From Rhodospirillaceae bacterium (GTDB lineage: Bacteria > Pseudomonadota > Alphaproteobacteria > Thalassobaculales > Thalassobaculaceae): 64,000 bases of DNA. Both the position numbers and the translations under genes were made by a program. Positions 23,580 to 32,965 of this stretch are shown here, one piece after another (within the stretch, counting starts at the first letter, position 1; each line of letters begins with the position of its first letter). Below the pieces are notes generated by a model that saw nothing but the letters and a program-made list of their open reading frames with translations, searched no databases and was not told the DNA's origin. The stretch spans positions 62,001 to 126,000 of the forward strand of contig JAGYJX010000031.1 in the NCBI GenBank assembly GCA_018401495.1. Direction: 5' to 3'.

Positions 23580-25001
23580 TCACTCCGCGAGAACGACGAG
23601 GTCGAGTTGGTCGTCCAATCCGGCAACCCGCCGCGCCGCGCGGCGTTGCACCGGGTGGGGCGGACGGTAACCTTGCGCCACCGCGGCGTCGTAGGTCGCG
23701 GCGTCGGTCAGCGCCCGCGCACCCTCGGTCTTGGTGTGTTTCTCAAGCTTGGCGGAGAGGTTCACCGCGCTCCCGATGACCGTGTATTCGAGCCGGCTCT
23801 CGTCGCCCACCGCCCCGAACACCACGGGCCCGGCGGCCACCGCGAGACCGACGGCCGGGGCCGGCAGTCCGGCGGCGATCCGGCGCGCCCGCCATGCCGC
23901 GGCCGCCGCGGCGAGCGCATCGACAGCGCGCAAGGCGTCGGCCGCCGGCGTTCGGCTCGGCCGGGTTGCCCCGAAGGTCGCCATCACCCCGTCGCCCATG
24001 AACTTGTCGATGCTGCCGCCGCTCGACTGCACCACCGGAACCACCACGCCCTGATATTCGGCCAGCAGGGCGATCAGATCATCCGGCGGGATCTCGGTGG
24101 CGAGCTGGGAGAACCCGCGCATGTCGACGTTCAGGACGGCGGCGTCGCGCAGTTCGCCGCGGCCGATCTCGATGCCGGCGTCGAGGTCGACGATCCGGTC
24201 GGCGACGTCGGGAGCGAAGAAGCGCGACAGTTCGCGGGCGGCGAGGCTCTCCCTCACCGCGCGGACCAGCAGGCGGCGGGCGCGCACGATCGCCACCGCC
24301 AGGATCGCCGTAACGGTGAGGATCGAGAACACCTTGTCGAACTCGGCCCCGATCAGGACGGTGTTGGAGGTCAGGTAGAGCGCGTAGTCGCGCGTCACCG
24401 GCGCCGCCATCGGATCCCACATCAGCGCGTACGCCGCCATCAAGGCCCACCCGGCGGCGGCGGCACCGCCGGCCAGCAGCACGTAGACCGCCTCGAACCG
24501 CAGGGTCCTGAGCGCCACGAAGATGAACACGTAGAGCAGCGTCGGGGCCTTCAGGTAGAACGCCGCCGGCTGCATGTACTGGAGATGGAAGCTCCAGATC
24601 ATGCCCAGCAGCAGCGCCATGTCGGCCAGGATCGACAGAACCAGGAACCAGCGCGGCAGGCGGCGCGCGTGCGCCAAACCCAGCCGCGCCAGGGTGAAGG
24701 CGAGATAGGCGCCGAGCGCCCAGGGGATCGGCTCGAACTCGACCTCCGGCGGAAACGCCTTGGGCGATACCGCGTACAGGCTGCCGAAGGCGGTTACCAC
24801 GGCCAGCTGGATCCAACCGATCAGGATCTCGCTGGAGGCCTGCTGTTCGCGCAGCGCCGCCTGGACCCGCACAGGCAGACCGGCATCGCCGGTGGCGCGG
24901 ACCGGAACCGCCGGCCCGTCCGCGGCGGCCAGCCGGGGCGCGGGTGTGGTGGCCGGCGCTGGAACCGCCGATGGCTCGACGCGGGTGGCGGGCTCGGTCA
25001 T
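23580..25001 (-). CDS. Class III adenylate/guanylate cyclase, membrane-bound
   Basis: Makes cyclic AMP (or GMP) from the nucleoside triphosphate. Intact, 473 residues. A Pro/Ala-rich N-terminal tail (1-50) is followed by about six hydrophobic helices (60-245) and a cytoplasmic cyclase homology domain. Metal-binding aspartates sit in VLNVDMRGFSQL and KFMGDGVMATFG, and the C-terminal AVGDESRLEYTVIGSAVNLSAKLE carries the transition-state Asn/Arg region. The membrane part looks like a ligand- or stimulus-sensing module rather than a HAMP linker. The gene converges on tRNA-Gln 29 bases away. Confidence 0.9.
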   Translation of the reverse strand: MTEPATRVEPSAVPAPATTPAPRLAAADGPAVPVRATGDAGLPVRVQAALREQQASSEILIGWIQLAVVTAFGSLYAVSPKAFPPEVEFEPIPWALGAYLAFTLARLGLAHARRLPRWFLVLSILADMALLLGMIWSFHLQYMQPAAFYLKAPTLLYVFIFVALRTLRFEAVYVLLAGGAAAAGWALMAAYALMWDPMAAPVTRDYALYLTSNTVLIGAEFDKVFSILTVTAILAVAIVRARRLLVRAVRESLAARELSRFFAPDVADRIVDLDAGIEIGRGELRDAAVLNVDMRGFSQLATEIPPDDLIALLAEYQGVVVPVVQSSGGSIDKFMGDGVMATFGATRPSRTPAADALRAVDALAAAAAAWRARRIAAGLPAPAVGLAVAAGPVVFGAVGDESRLEYTVIGSAVNLSAKLEKHTKTEGARALTDAATYDAAVAQGYRPPHPVQRRAARRVAGLDDQLDLVVLAE

Positions 25002-25059
25002 GACGGCACTCTATCGCCTTCTGAACCGGCGGTCCGATCACCGCCGCGTTACGCCGGCG

Positions 25060-25926
25060 TCAGGGCCCGGTCGCCGGTCCCGTGGTCAGCGCCCACAGGC
25101 TGGATTCGTGGGCCCGGTTGCCGACCGGCACTCGGCCGGCCGCCCCGGCCGCGACCTCTCCGGCCATGCGGGTCCGGACCCAGTGGCTGGCGAACCGCAG
25201 GCGCAGCCCACCGGCGGCCAGCCACGCGGCAACCACCATCTGCTCGGCGTACTGGCGCCAACGCCAGTCCGACGGGTAGCCGTCAGGCAGGAACACGTCG
25301 TGGATGTGCACAAGCACCCCCGCCGGCAGCCGCGGCAGCACCCGGCCGAACAGCAGGTCGACGTCGGTCCCGGGCAGCGCCAGGTGGCTGGAATCGATCA
25401 CCAGCATGTCGCCGGACGCCAGCGTCGGCAGGGCGTCCACCCCGGCGTCCTGCAGGGTTGCGCGGATCAGGCGAAGCGCCACCGCGTCGGCCAGGCCGGC
25501 GATGTCGGCGCGCGGCGCCGGATCGACGCACAGGAGCTCGGTCTCGATCGCGCCGTCGATGACCGCGCGGGCCAGGAAACGGGTGGAATGGCCGGAGCCG
25601 ATCTCGACGATCCGCCGGGGGCGGGTCTCGCGGACCAGCGCGTAGGCGGCGGCGCCGTCGAGGCCGGGAAACCAATCCTGCTGCCAGCGAGGCAGCGGCG
25701 GCCGCGCGCCGTCGAAGCCGGCCAGGGCGTCGCCGTGCCGGTCGATCGCCGCCAGCACCGACCGGAACTCCGGGATGGCGGCGGTGAACAGCGACGCCAG
25801 CTCCGGGTATCCCGACGGTGGTCGCACCGACGCGGCATACCGGTGCGGCACGAAGAAGCCCTGCTCGGTCATACCAAGAACGGTCGACAGGGCCGACCAC
25901 CGTCTTTTCAAGGATTTAGGGATCAT
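25060..25926 (-). CDS. Class I SAM-dependent methyltransferase
   Basis: An intact protein of 288 residues. The AdoMet-binding motif I is IVEIGSGHSTRFLARA, followed by an acidic motif II (LLCVDPAPR), LVIDSSHLALPGTDVD and HIHDVFLPDGYPSDWRWRQY, a pattern of the Methyltransf_24 type often found near surface polysaccharide genes. The substrate is unknown. The ATG at 25926 lies 14 bases after the stop of the metallo-beta-lactamase-fold gene, so both are probably one transcript. Confidence 0.82.
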   Translation of the reverse strand: MIPKSLKRRWSALSTVLGMTEQGFFVPHRYAASVRPPSGYPELASLFTAAIPEFRSVLAAIDRHGDALAGFDGARPPLPRWQQDWFPGLDGAAAYALVRETRPRRIVEIGSGHSTRFLARAVIDGAIETELLCVDPAPRADIAGLADAVALRLIRATLQDAGVDALPTLASGDMLVIDSSHLALPGTDVDLLFGRVLPRLPAGVLVHIHDVFLPDGYPSDWRWRQYAEQMVVAAWLAAGGLRLRFASHWVRTRMAGEVAAGAAGRVPVGNRAHESSLWALTTGPATGP

Positions 25927-25940
25927 ACTCGCTATCGGCC

Positions 25941-26853
25941 CTACCGCCGCAAAGTCAATCCATCCTGGGCGACCAGCGTCCCTGGACGGGCGGCGTCGGC
26001 GTCCGCCGCGATCCGATCCATCGCGTCGTCGTCGTGCGAGGGATCGTGGTGGAACAGCACCAGGGTGCCGACACCGGCGGCCTCGGCGGCGCGGACGCCC
26101 TCGCGCCAGGTCGAGTGGCCCCAGCCGCGGTGGCGCTCGTACTCCTCGTCGGTGTAGGCGGCGTCGTAGATCGCCACGTCGACCCCGGCCATCAGCGCCT
26201 GCACGCCCGGATCGAGGCTTCCGTCCTCCGGATGCTCGGTGTCGGTCACATAGGCGAAGCTGCGGCCGGCCCAGTCGAGGCGATACCCGCAGGCGCCGCC
26301 GGGATGGCGCAACGCCCGGGTCGTCAGCACCAGGCCGGGACGCGGCTCGAGCCGGTCGCCAAGGGCGAAATCCACGAAATCGACGTCGGCCCGGTACTCG
26401 TCGACCGGTACCGGGAACAGCGGCGGCGACATCATGCGCGCCACCACCGTCTTCAACGTCAGCGACGGTGTCGAGACGAGCGGCGTGGAAATGCACCCGG
26501 TTGCGGGCGTCGTAGGCGGGGGTGAAGAACGGCAGGCCGGCGATGTGGTCGAGGTGGAAATGGGTCAGGAACACGTCGGCCTCGACCGGACCCTCCGCCA
26601 GCAGCGCCTTGCCGAGCTCGCGGATGCCGGTGCCACCGTCGAAGATCACCAGGTGCGGCCCGCAGCGCACCTCGATGCAGGCGGTGTTGCCGCCATACCG
26701 CACGGTGCGCGGTCCCGGGCACGGCACGCTGCCGCGCGCGCCCCAGATCCTGATCAGGATCCCGTCGTCGGCCAACTGCACCTCCCGCCCGGCGTCAGCC
26801 CTGTCGGCGCGCACCGCGCGCCGTCGCCCGGCGTCGGACGACACGCCACCCAT
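25941..26853 (-). CDS. Metallo-beta-lactamase-fold hydrolase
   Basis: About 303 residues after correction. The N terminus matches the phosphodiesterase-like branch of the superfamily: IRIWGARGSVPCPGPRTVRYGGNT. The zinc motif HFHLDHIAGLPFF, then YVTDTEHPEDG and LFHHDPSHDDD supply the remaining metal ligands. The likely substrates are small phosphodiesters or cyclic nucleotides; this is not shown here, although an adenylate cyclase lies 1 kb away. One extra base near 26455 breaks the frame. A GTG 66 bases downstream, closer to the conserved start, is an alternative to the ATG at 26853. Confidence 0.83.
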
Positions 26854-26969
26854 AACACACCCGCCCGGCGCCGAAAACGCCGTGGCCGGCTTGCCTCGCC
26901 TCCAGCCCTGGCCCAGACTGCGCGCCCGTCCCGCCGCCGCCTCCCGAGCCCCCTCCGGACCCACCCGTC

Positions 26970-28212
26970 ATGATCGACCGCGCCCGTCCGCCCCGACCGG
27001 TCCCCGCGCGCGGCGCCACCAACTGGACCGGGGTCCTGTTCGGCTTCTTCCTGGCGTCGCTGGCGGCGTTCCAGCAGTTCAAGCTGCCGCCGATGATGCC
27101 GGCCATGCTGGCGGAGTTCGGGTACCCGAAGACGCTGGCCGGCGGCTTCATGTCGGTCTACGCGGTCATCGGTCTGGCGATGTCGCTGGCGCTTGGCGGC
27201 ATGATGGCCAGGGTCGGGACCGGGGCGATCCTGGGGCTGGCGTTCGCGACCGCGATCGCCGGCAACCTGCTGGCGCTGGCGATGCCGCAGCACGCCATGG
27301 CGGTGCTCGGGTCGCGCGCCCTGGAGGGTCTGGCGTTCGCGGTGTTCGCGATCGCCGGGCCGGTCTACACCAACCGCAACGCCGGGCCGCGCCACCTGCC
27401 GCTGGCGATCGCGCTCAGCGCGATCTGGATCCCGGTCGGGCAGATCGCCGCCATCCTCCTGGTGCCGGTCGCCGAGCTGACGATCGGCTGGCGGGTCGCC
27501 TGGATGGCCACGGCCGCTGCCACCGCGCTGATGGCGGGCTGGATGCTGGTGATCCGGGCGCGCGGCAGCGCCGACCTCGACCTGCGGCGCCGGCCATCGG
27601 CCGAGGCCGTGCCGCTGCGCTCGGAGGAGCGCTGGGCGCTGGCGCTGACGGCGCTGCTGTTCACCCTGTGGTCGGCCCAGTACTTCGCCTACATGACCTG
27701 GCTGCCGCAGTTCCTGGTCGAGGCGCACGGCCTCGGCCCGGGCATGGCCACCCTCGGCTACTGCGGTGCCGGTGGTGATCCTGATCGTGGTCGGGCTTCT
27801 GACCTCGACCTGGATCCGGCGCGGCGTGCCGGTCGGGCCGATGCTGGCCGGCTCGATGCTGCTGCAGGCGGCGGTGTGGTGGGCGATGCCCTGGACCGAG
27901 GGACTGGTCGCCGGGGTGGTCTCGCTGCTGCTGTACGGGATCGGCATCGGCATCACGCCGGTCTGCCTGTTCGCCATGCCGAGCACGATCCTCGGATCGA
28001 AACGGGCCGGCCCCGGCGCCTTCGCGGCGATCATGACCGGGCGCAATCTCGGGGTGCTGATCGGCCCGGTGCTGCTGCCGCAGGTGCTGGCGATCACCGG
28101 GGTGTGGAGCGCCAGCGGGCCGGTGTTCGGCGCCATCACCACGCTCGACGCGATCGGCGGCGTGCTGCTGGCGGTCGGGCTGGCCCGGATGGGACGCCGC
28201 GGCCCAGACTGA
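26970..28212 (+). CDS. MFS transporter, CynX/NimT-like
   Basis: A 12-helix major facilitator. The first half shows VLFGFFLASLAAFQQFKLPP and a polar loop motif GGMMARVGTG; the second half shows WLPQFLVEAHGLG and AIMTGRNLGVLIGPVLLPQVL. Resembles CynX/NimT-like permeases of unknown substrate. One extra base near 27764 (GGCTACTGCGGTG) breaks the frame. ATG at 26970, divergent from the metallo-beta-lactamase-fold gene 116 bases away. Length about 413 residues, normal for the family. Confidence 0.82.
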
Positions 28213-28228
28213 GCCCGTGTCGTTGCCG

Positions 28229-28918
28229 TTACGGAACGAGCCGGTAGCCGCCCGGGTCGGTCACCAGGATGGCGGCGCGCTGCGGATCGGGCTCGATCTT
28301 CTGGCGCAGGCGGTAGACATGGGTCTCGAGGGTGTGGGTGGTGACCCCGGCGTTGTAGCCCCAGACCTCGTTCAGCAGGGTCTCGCGCTTCACCATGCGG
28401 TCGCCGGCCCGGTACAGGTACTTCAGGATCGCCGTTTCCTTCTCGGTCAGGCGGACCTTCCGGTTGCGCGCCTCGTCGAGCAGGATCTTGGCCGACGGCC
28501 GGAAGCTGTACGGCCCGATCGTGAACACCGCGTCGTCGCTCTGCTCGTGCTGGCGCAGCTGGGCGCGGATCCGCGCCAGCAGGATCGCCACCTTGAACGG
28601 CTTGGTGACGTAGTCGTTGGCGCCGGCGTCGAGGCCGAGGATGGTGTCGGAGTCGGAATCCTGGGCGGTCAGCATGATGACCGGCGCCTTGACGCCGTGC
28701 TTGCGCATCAGCCGGCACAACTCGCGGCCGTCCATGTCGGGCAAGCCGACGTCCAGCAGGATCAGGTCGTAGTGGTTGTCGGCGACCGCGGCCAGGCCGT
28801 CGGCGGCGGTCGCCGCCTCGGCGGTCGCGAACTCCTCGTGCAACTGCAGCTGCTCGGCCAGCGTCGACCGGAGCGCATCGTCGTCATCGACCAGGAGAAT
28901 CTTGCGTCCGCTCGTCAT
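28229..28918 (-). CDS. OmpR-family response regulator
   Basis: A two-domain regulator of 229 residues. The receiver domain starts KILLVDDDDALR and has the phosphoacceptor Asp in LILLDVGLPDMDG, a switch residue in VIMLTAQDSD and the lysine in DYVTKPFK. The C-terminal winged helix shows VRLTEKETAILKYLYRAGD and TLETHVYRLRQKIEP. No sensor kinase gene is next to it, so it is an orphan here. Its start at 28918 has a longer in-frame extension to 29137 that lacks conservation and was rejected. Intact. Confidence 0.94.
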   Translation of the reverse strand: MTSGRKILLVDDDDALRSTLAEQLQLHEEFATAEAATAADGLAAVADNHYDLILLDVGLPDMDGRELCRLMRKHGVKAPVIMLTAQDSDSDTILGLDAGANDYVTKPFKVAILLARIRAQLRQHEQSDDAVFTIGPYSFRPSAKILLDEARNRKVRLTEKETAILKYLYRAGDRMVKRETLLNEVWGYNAGVTTHTLETHVYRLRQKIEPDPQRAAILVTDPGGYRLVP

Positions 28919-28989
28919 CCGGTTCCCGCCCCCACGCCCGCCGCCGGTGCGGCGGACCCTGAAGCAAATAGTGTAACGGTTCGCCGGCC

Positions 28990-29274
28990 TCAAGGCTCGA
29001 CGTCTATTGCCTTCCAGAACGCCACCGCGCCTTCGATGCGTCGCGCCCGCCGCTTGGGGGTCTCGTACGACCACGCCGCCGCCGGTTCGACCCGGTCGCC
29101 GACGCGCACGTCGTAATACGTCGCGGCACCCCGCCACGGGCAGACGGTGCGGGTGGAGCAGCGTTCCAGCAGGTCCATGCGGACCCGGTCGCGCGGGAAG
29201 TACAGGCTTCCCTCGAGGGTCTCCACCGCCTCGCTCTCGGCCACCACCACCCCGTTGAAGCGCGCCGTCGCCAT
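28990..29274 (-). CDS. DUF427 domain protein
   Basis: An intact 94-residue protein with the DUF427 signature: SLYFPRDRVRMDLL, CPWRGAATYYDV, AAWSYETPK and IEGAVAFWK. The family is common in actinobacteria and alphaproteobacteria; a small beta fold is known but no biochemical role. It lies 33 bases downstream of the alpha/beta hydrolase gene in the same direction. Confidence 0.9.
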   Translation of the reverse strand: MATARFNGVVVAESEAVETLEGSLYFPRDRVRMDLLERCSTRTVCPWRGAATYYDVRVGDRVEPAAAWSYETPKRRARRIEGAVAFWKAIDVEP

Positions 29275-29307
29275 GTCACGTTCCGGTGATCGGGGCCAGG
29301 CCCGGTT

Positions 29308-30176
29308 TCAGAAGCTCGGCGCCAGGATCAGCCGCAGCATCGCCTGGCAGAGCGCGTGGTGCGGGTCGCCGAAGGCGGCCAGCGCGGTGAAATGGTTGCC
29401 GCCGGGCACATCGACACTCTCCACCGGCTGGCGCGCCGCCTTCAGGGCCGCCACCAGCTCGCCGCGCTGGCGCAGGTATTCCGGGCCCTCGTCCATGCCG
29501 ACGGTGGCGATCAGCGGCGGCAGCCGGCGCTCGCCCGGCACCAGCCGCGCGCGCCAGGACGGTCGGGCTGAGCGGCGGCACGTCCTCCGGCTCCAGGCCC
29601 AGCGTGGCGTTCAGGTAGCTGAGGCGGATCGGCTCCAGATCGTGCAGGCCGGAAACGCTGCACGCCCCCTTCAGCAGCTCCGGCACGCCGGCCGGGCCGG
29701 CCATCAGGGCGGCGAGATGGCCGCCGGCGGAGTGGCCGGCGACGAACAGCCGGGCCGGATCGCCGCCGAGAGTGGCGGCGCGCGCGTGGATCCAGCGCAG
29801 GGCGGCGCGCACGTCGTCGGCGATCTCGGCCACCGTCACCTCGGGGCACAGGCGGTAGCCGATCGCCACCATGGTCACGCCGGCCGCCACATAGGTCGGG
29901 GCCAGGAAGTGGCCGAGGGTGCGATCCCGGGAGTGCCAGTAGCCGCCGTGCACGAACGCCAGGATCGGCGCGTCGCCGCGGGCAGCCGGAAACACGTCGA
30001 CCGCCTGGCGCGCGTGGTCGCCGTAGGCCAGGTCGAGGTCGCAGGACAGCTGGCCGCGCGCCTCGGCACCGGCGGCCATCCAGCGCATCCGCGATCGCCC
30101 CCGCCTCCGGTACCTTGCGGCGGTTGTCGTACTGGGCGTCGAGACCCGCCTGATCGTAATCGTCGTAGACGCGCAT
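29308..30176 (-). CDS. Alpha/beta hydrolase, arylformamidase/esterase-like
   Basis: About 289 residues after correction. The oxyanion motif FVHGGYWHSRDR, nucleophile elbow VAGHSAGGHLAALM and the C-terminal VPGGNHFTALA (catalytic His) place it with BD-FAE and kynurenine formamidase-like hydrolases. The start MRVYDDYDQAGLDAQYDNRR is typical of that group. The substrate is unknown; no tryptophan-degradation genes are nearby. Two extra bases (near 30085 and 29550) break the frame. Confidence 0.82.
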
Positions 30177-30275
30177 GTAAGAATCCTCCCCCGCCACACT
30201 AGCGGATAGCCGATTCGCGGCGCAACGCGCGGCTGATCGACGAGCCGACTTGATTCCCGGCGCAACCCCATCAAT

Positions 30276-31424
30276 ATGCGCGCCATGCTCAAGGACCCCT
30301 CCCTGGCGATCCGGATGCCACGCGCCGGTGACCATCTCTCCGTCGACCGTGGCATCGCCGAACTGCGGCGGGGCGGGATCGTGGCGGTGCGCGCCGGTCC
30401 CGACCGCGACCGGCTCGTTCTGGCGGTGGCCGCCGAAATGATCGCCGACGACACCGTGGCCCGGCTGCGGGTTCTGGCGGGCTCCGATCCGGTGCTGGCG
30501 ATCACCCGCAACCGGGCGGCGGCGCTCGGCTCGGGCGGCGCCGCGCCGGTGGTGTCGCTGCGCCTGCCGGCGGGGATGTCGGCCGACCGGGTGGCGGCGC
30601 TCGCCGACCCGACCGCCGGCGCGGTCGAACCCGGCACGCTCCCCACCCTGCCGGAGCCGGAGGCCGGGCCGACGGCCGCCGCGGTGCGGTTGGCCAAGCT
30701 GGCCCGTTTGATCCCGGCGGCACTGGTCGCCACGGTGCCGGGCATACCGGCCGACCGCATGGCCGGTTGGGCGCTCGAACACGCGCTGCTGCTGGTCGAC
30801 AGCGACGCCATCGACACCCACCGCCAGATCAGCGCCCGGCGTCTGGTGCGCGCCGCCTCGGCGCAGGTTCCGCTGATCGACGCCGAGACCTGCGAGGTCA
30901 TCGCCTTCCGGCCCCTGGACGGCGGCATGGAGCACGTGGCGATCCGCATCGGTGACCCGGATCCCGACCTGCCGGTGCTGATCCGGCTGCATTCCTCATG
31001 CCTGACCGGTGACCTGCTGGGCAGCCTGCGGTGCGACTGCGGCGACCAGCTGCGCGGCGCCATCCGGGCGATCGCCGAGGCCGGCGGCGGCGTGCTGCTG
31101 TACCTCGCCCAGGAGGGCAGGGACATCGGCCTGATCAACAAGCTGAAGGCCTACAGCCTGCAGGACCTCGGCGCCGACACCGTCGACGCCAACACCATGC
31201 TCGGCTACGACGACGATGAGCGGGTGTACTTCCCGGCCGCCGAAATGCTGAAGCTGCTCGGCATCGCGCGGGTGCGGATGATGACCAACAACCCCGAGAA
31301 GATCGGCCAGCTCGCCGCCTGCGGCGTCGAGGTGGTGGAGCGGGTCCGCCACGTGTTCCCGTCGAACCGGCACAACGAACGCTACCTCGCCGCCAAGGCC
31401 AGCCGGTCCGGCCACCTGTTCTGA
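30276..31424 (+). CDS. ribA: GTP cyclohydrolase II with degenerate RibB-like N-terminal domain
   Basis: Catalyses the first step of riboflavin synthesis: GTP to a diaminopyrimidinone, formate and pyrophosphate. Intact, 382 residues. The C-terminal half carries the zinc site RLHSSCLTGDLLGSLRCDCG, the catalytic YLAQEGRDIGLINKLKAY and TNNPEKIGQL. The N-terminal half starts like RibB (IAELRRGGIVAVRAGPDRD) but lacks the acidic DDEDREN motif, so it is unlikely to make dihydroxybutanone phosphate. Similar fusions are known in alphaproteobacteria. An ATG at 30285 is an alternative start. Confidence 0.94.
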   Translation: MRAMLKDPSLAIRMPRAGDHLSVDRGIAELRRGGIVAVRAGPDRDRLVLAVAAEMIADDTVARLRVLAGSDPVLAITRNRAAALGSGGAAPVVSLRLPAGMSADRVAALADPTAGAVEPGTLPTLPEPEAGPTAAAVRLAKLARLIPAALVATVPGIPADRMAGWALEHALLLVDSDAIDTHRQISARRLVRAASAQVPLIDAETCEVIAFRPLDGGMEHVAIRIGDPDPDLPVLIRLHSSCLTGDLLGSLRCDCGDQLRGAIRAIAEAGGGVLLYLAQEGRDIGLINKLKAYSLQDLGADTVDANTMLGYDDDERVYFPAAEMLKLLGIARVRMMTNNPEKIGQLAACGVEVVERVRHVFPSNRHNERYLAAKASRSGHLF

Positions 31425-31444
31425 CCGATCCGGCCCGACCGAGG

Positions 31445-31461
31445 CTGGCACGCCGCTTGCT
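31445..31461 (+). promoter_or_regulatory. Near-perfect sigma-54 (RpoN) promoter
   Basis: CTGGCACGCCGCTTGCT matches the consensus YTGGCACGRNNNTTGCW at every position but the R. GG at 31447-31448 and GC at 31459-31460 keep the required 10-base spacing. Transcription would start near 31472, 19 bases before the ATG of the next gene. Confidence 0.75.
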
Positions 31462-31490
31462 TTCATGATTGCCATGGAAGGAGCGCGCCG

Positions 31491-32381
31491 ATGACGACGA
31501 TACCCACGGAAGGCACCGCCGGCACCCCGAACGCCTGGGTGCTGCGCCGCTCGGATCCCGGCGGCGAGGAGTTCCTGCCCGGCGAGGACACCGCCGCCGG
31601 CGAGTCCGGACTCGGCTTCGGCGACCTGCTCGACGCGATCAACCCCCTGCAACATCTGCCGATCGTCGGCACTCTCTACCGGGCACTGACCGGCGACACC
31701 ATCAGCGAAACCGCCCGCATGGCCGGCGGCGCCCTGTACGGCGGACCGGCCGGGCTGGTCGGCGCGCTCGCCAACCTGATGGTCGAGAAGGAGACCGGCC
31801 GTGACATCGGCGGGACCGCGCTGGCCTGGGTGACCGACGAGCCCGCCGCCGGCGACGCCGGTACCGCCGTCGCCGGGGCGGACCCGACGCTGCCCGAGAC
31901 CGCGGCGCTGCCGATCAACGCCGCCCCCGTCACGATCGCCGCCGCCATGGCGTCGCCGGCGGCAGCCCAGACCTTGGCGCAGCAGCCGGCGCCGGCGCCG
32001 GTCCCAGCCTCGGCTTCTGCCGCCCTCCAACCGGACTCCGAAAGCCCAGCCACCACGGTGTTCGCCGGTCGTTCGGCCGACCGTCTCGACGCGTTCATCC
32101 GGCAGGCAAACGCGGTGCGGCGCGCCAACCCGGCGGCGGCGCCGGCACCGGCCGCGACAATCGATCCGACCCGCCTCCAGGCGGCCGCCCTGAAACCGCC
32201 GGGCGTGACCACCGGCGCCGACGCCCAGAAAGCCGAGGCCCAGAAAGCCGAAACCCGGAAGGGCGATGCGAAACAGGGCGACACCGAGCTCGCGGTCGCC
32301 GGCGGCGATGCCGGCAGCGTCAACGACTGGATGTTGCGGGCCCTGGAGAAGTACGAGCATATGAGGAAGCAGGAGACCTGA
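31491..32381 (+). CDS. Hypothetical Ala-rich protein behind a sigma-54 promoter
   Basis: An intact 296-residue protein that I do not recognise by name. Residues 35-110 look folded and probably conserved: LLDAINPLQHLPIVGTLYRA, then TISETARMAGGALYGGPAGL and LANLMVEKETGRDIG. This part could form amphipathic or membrane-associated helices. Residues 115-200 are Ala/Pro-rich and low in complexity; near 245 a five-residue unit (AQKAE) is repeated. The C terminus SVNDWMLRALEKYEHMRKQ is a basic helix. The ATG has AAGGAG upstream, and a near-consensus sigma-54 promoter precedes it. The L,D-transpeptidase gene follows after 17 bases and may share the transcript. In alphaproteobacteria sigma-54 often serves flagellar or nitrogen genes, but nothing here proves either link. 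Confidence 0.7.
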   Translation: MTTIPTEGTAGTPNAWVLRRSDPGGEEFLPGEDTAAGESGLGFGDLLDAINPLQHLPIVGTLYRALTGDTISETARMAGGALYGGPAGLVGALANLMVEKETGRDIGGTALAWVTDEPAAGDAGTAVAGADPTLPETAALPINAAPVTIAAAMASPAAAQTLAQQPAPAPVPASASAALQPDSESPATTVFAGRSADRLDAFIRQANAVRRANPAAAPAPAATIDPTRLQAAALKPPGVTTGADAQKAEAQKAETRKGDAKQGDTELAVAGGDAGSVNDWMLRALEKYEHMRKQET

Positions 32382-32398
32382 GCTGGCGGAGTTGCCCG

Positions 32399-32920
32399 TT
32401 GACGCTTCTGACGGTCCGCGCGGCGCCCGGCGCCACCCGCGGCACCCTCGCCGTCGGCGAGCGGGTGCGGCCCTGCGCGCTCGGACGCTCCGGGGTCGTG
32501 GCAACCAAGCGCGAGGGTGACGGCGGCACGCCGATCGGCCGGTTTCCGCTGCGCCGGCTGTTCTACCGACCCGACCGCGAGACCGCGCCTGCCACCGGCC
32601 TGCCGGTCCTGCCGCTGGCCGAGGATCACGGCTGGAGCGACGATCCCGCCGATCCGTTGACCTACAACCGGCTGGTCCGTCTGCCCTTCGCGCTCAGCCA
32701 TGAGCGGATGTGGCGCGACGACGGCCTGTACGACCTGGTGGTCGAACTCGGCTACAACGACGCGCCGGCGCGGCCGGGCCTCGGCAGCGCCATCTTCCTG
32801 CATCTCGCCCGCCCCGACTGGGGGCCGACCGAGGGCTGCGTCGCCATGACCCGCGACGACCTGCTGGCGGTGCTGGTCGCCGTCGGTCCGGAAAGCGCGA
32901 TCGAGATCTCCCCGGCCTGA
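32399..32920 (+). CDS. L,D-transpeptidase (YkuD) family protein
   Basis: A 173-residue protein with a YkuD catalytic domain. The active site reads AIFLHLARPDWGPTEGCVAM, with the catalytic Cys in TEGC (most family members have SxGC) and His in FLHL. Upstream conserved parts are KREGDGGTPIG and RLFYRPDR. L,D-transpeptidases form 3-3 crosslinks or attach proteins to peptidoglycan, but no signal peptide is visible, so export is unclear. The start is a TTG at 32399 with GGCGGAG upstream; no ATG or GTG fits better. Confidence 0.82.
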   Translation: MTLLTVRAAPGATRGTLAVGERVRPCALGRSGVVATKREGDGGTPIGRFPLRRLFYRPDRETAPATGLPVLPLAEDHGWSDDPADPLTYNRLVRLPFALSHERMWRDDGLYDLVVELGYNDAPARPGLGSAIFLHLARPDWGPTEGCVAMTRDDLLAVLVAVGPESAIEISPA

Positions 32921-32965
32921 CTCTTCCCGGCCTGACCGGAGGCTCTCGCGCGGGCAGACGGTGGT

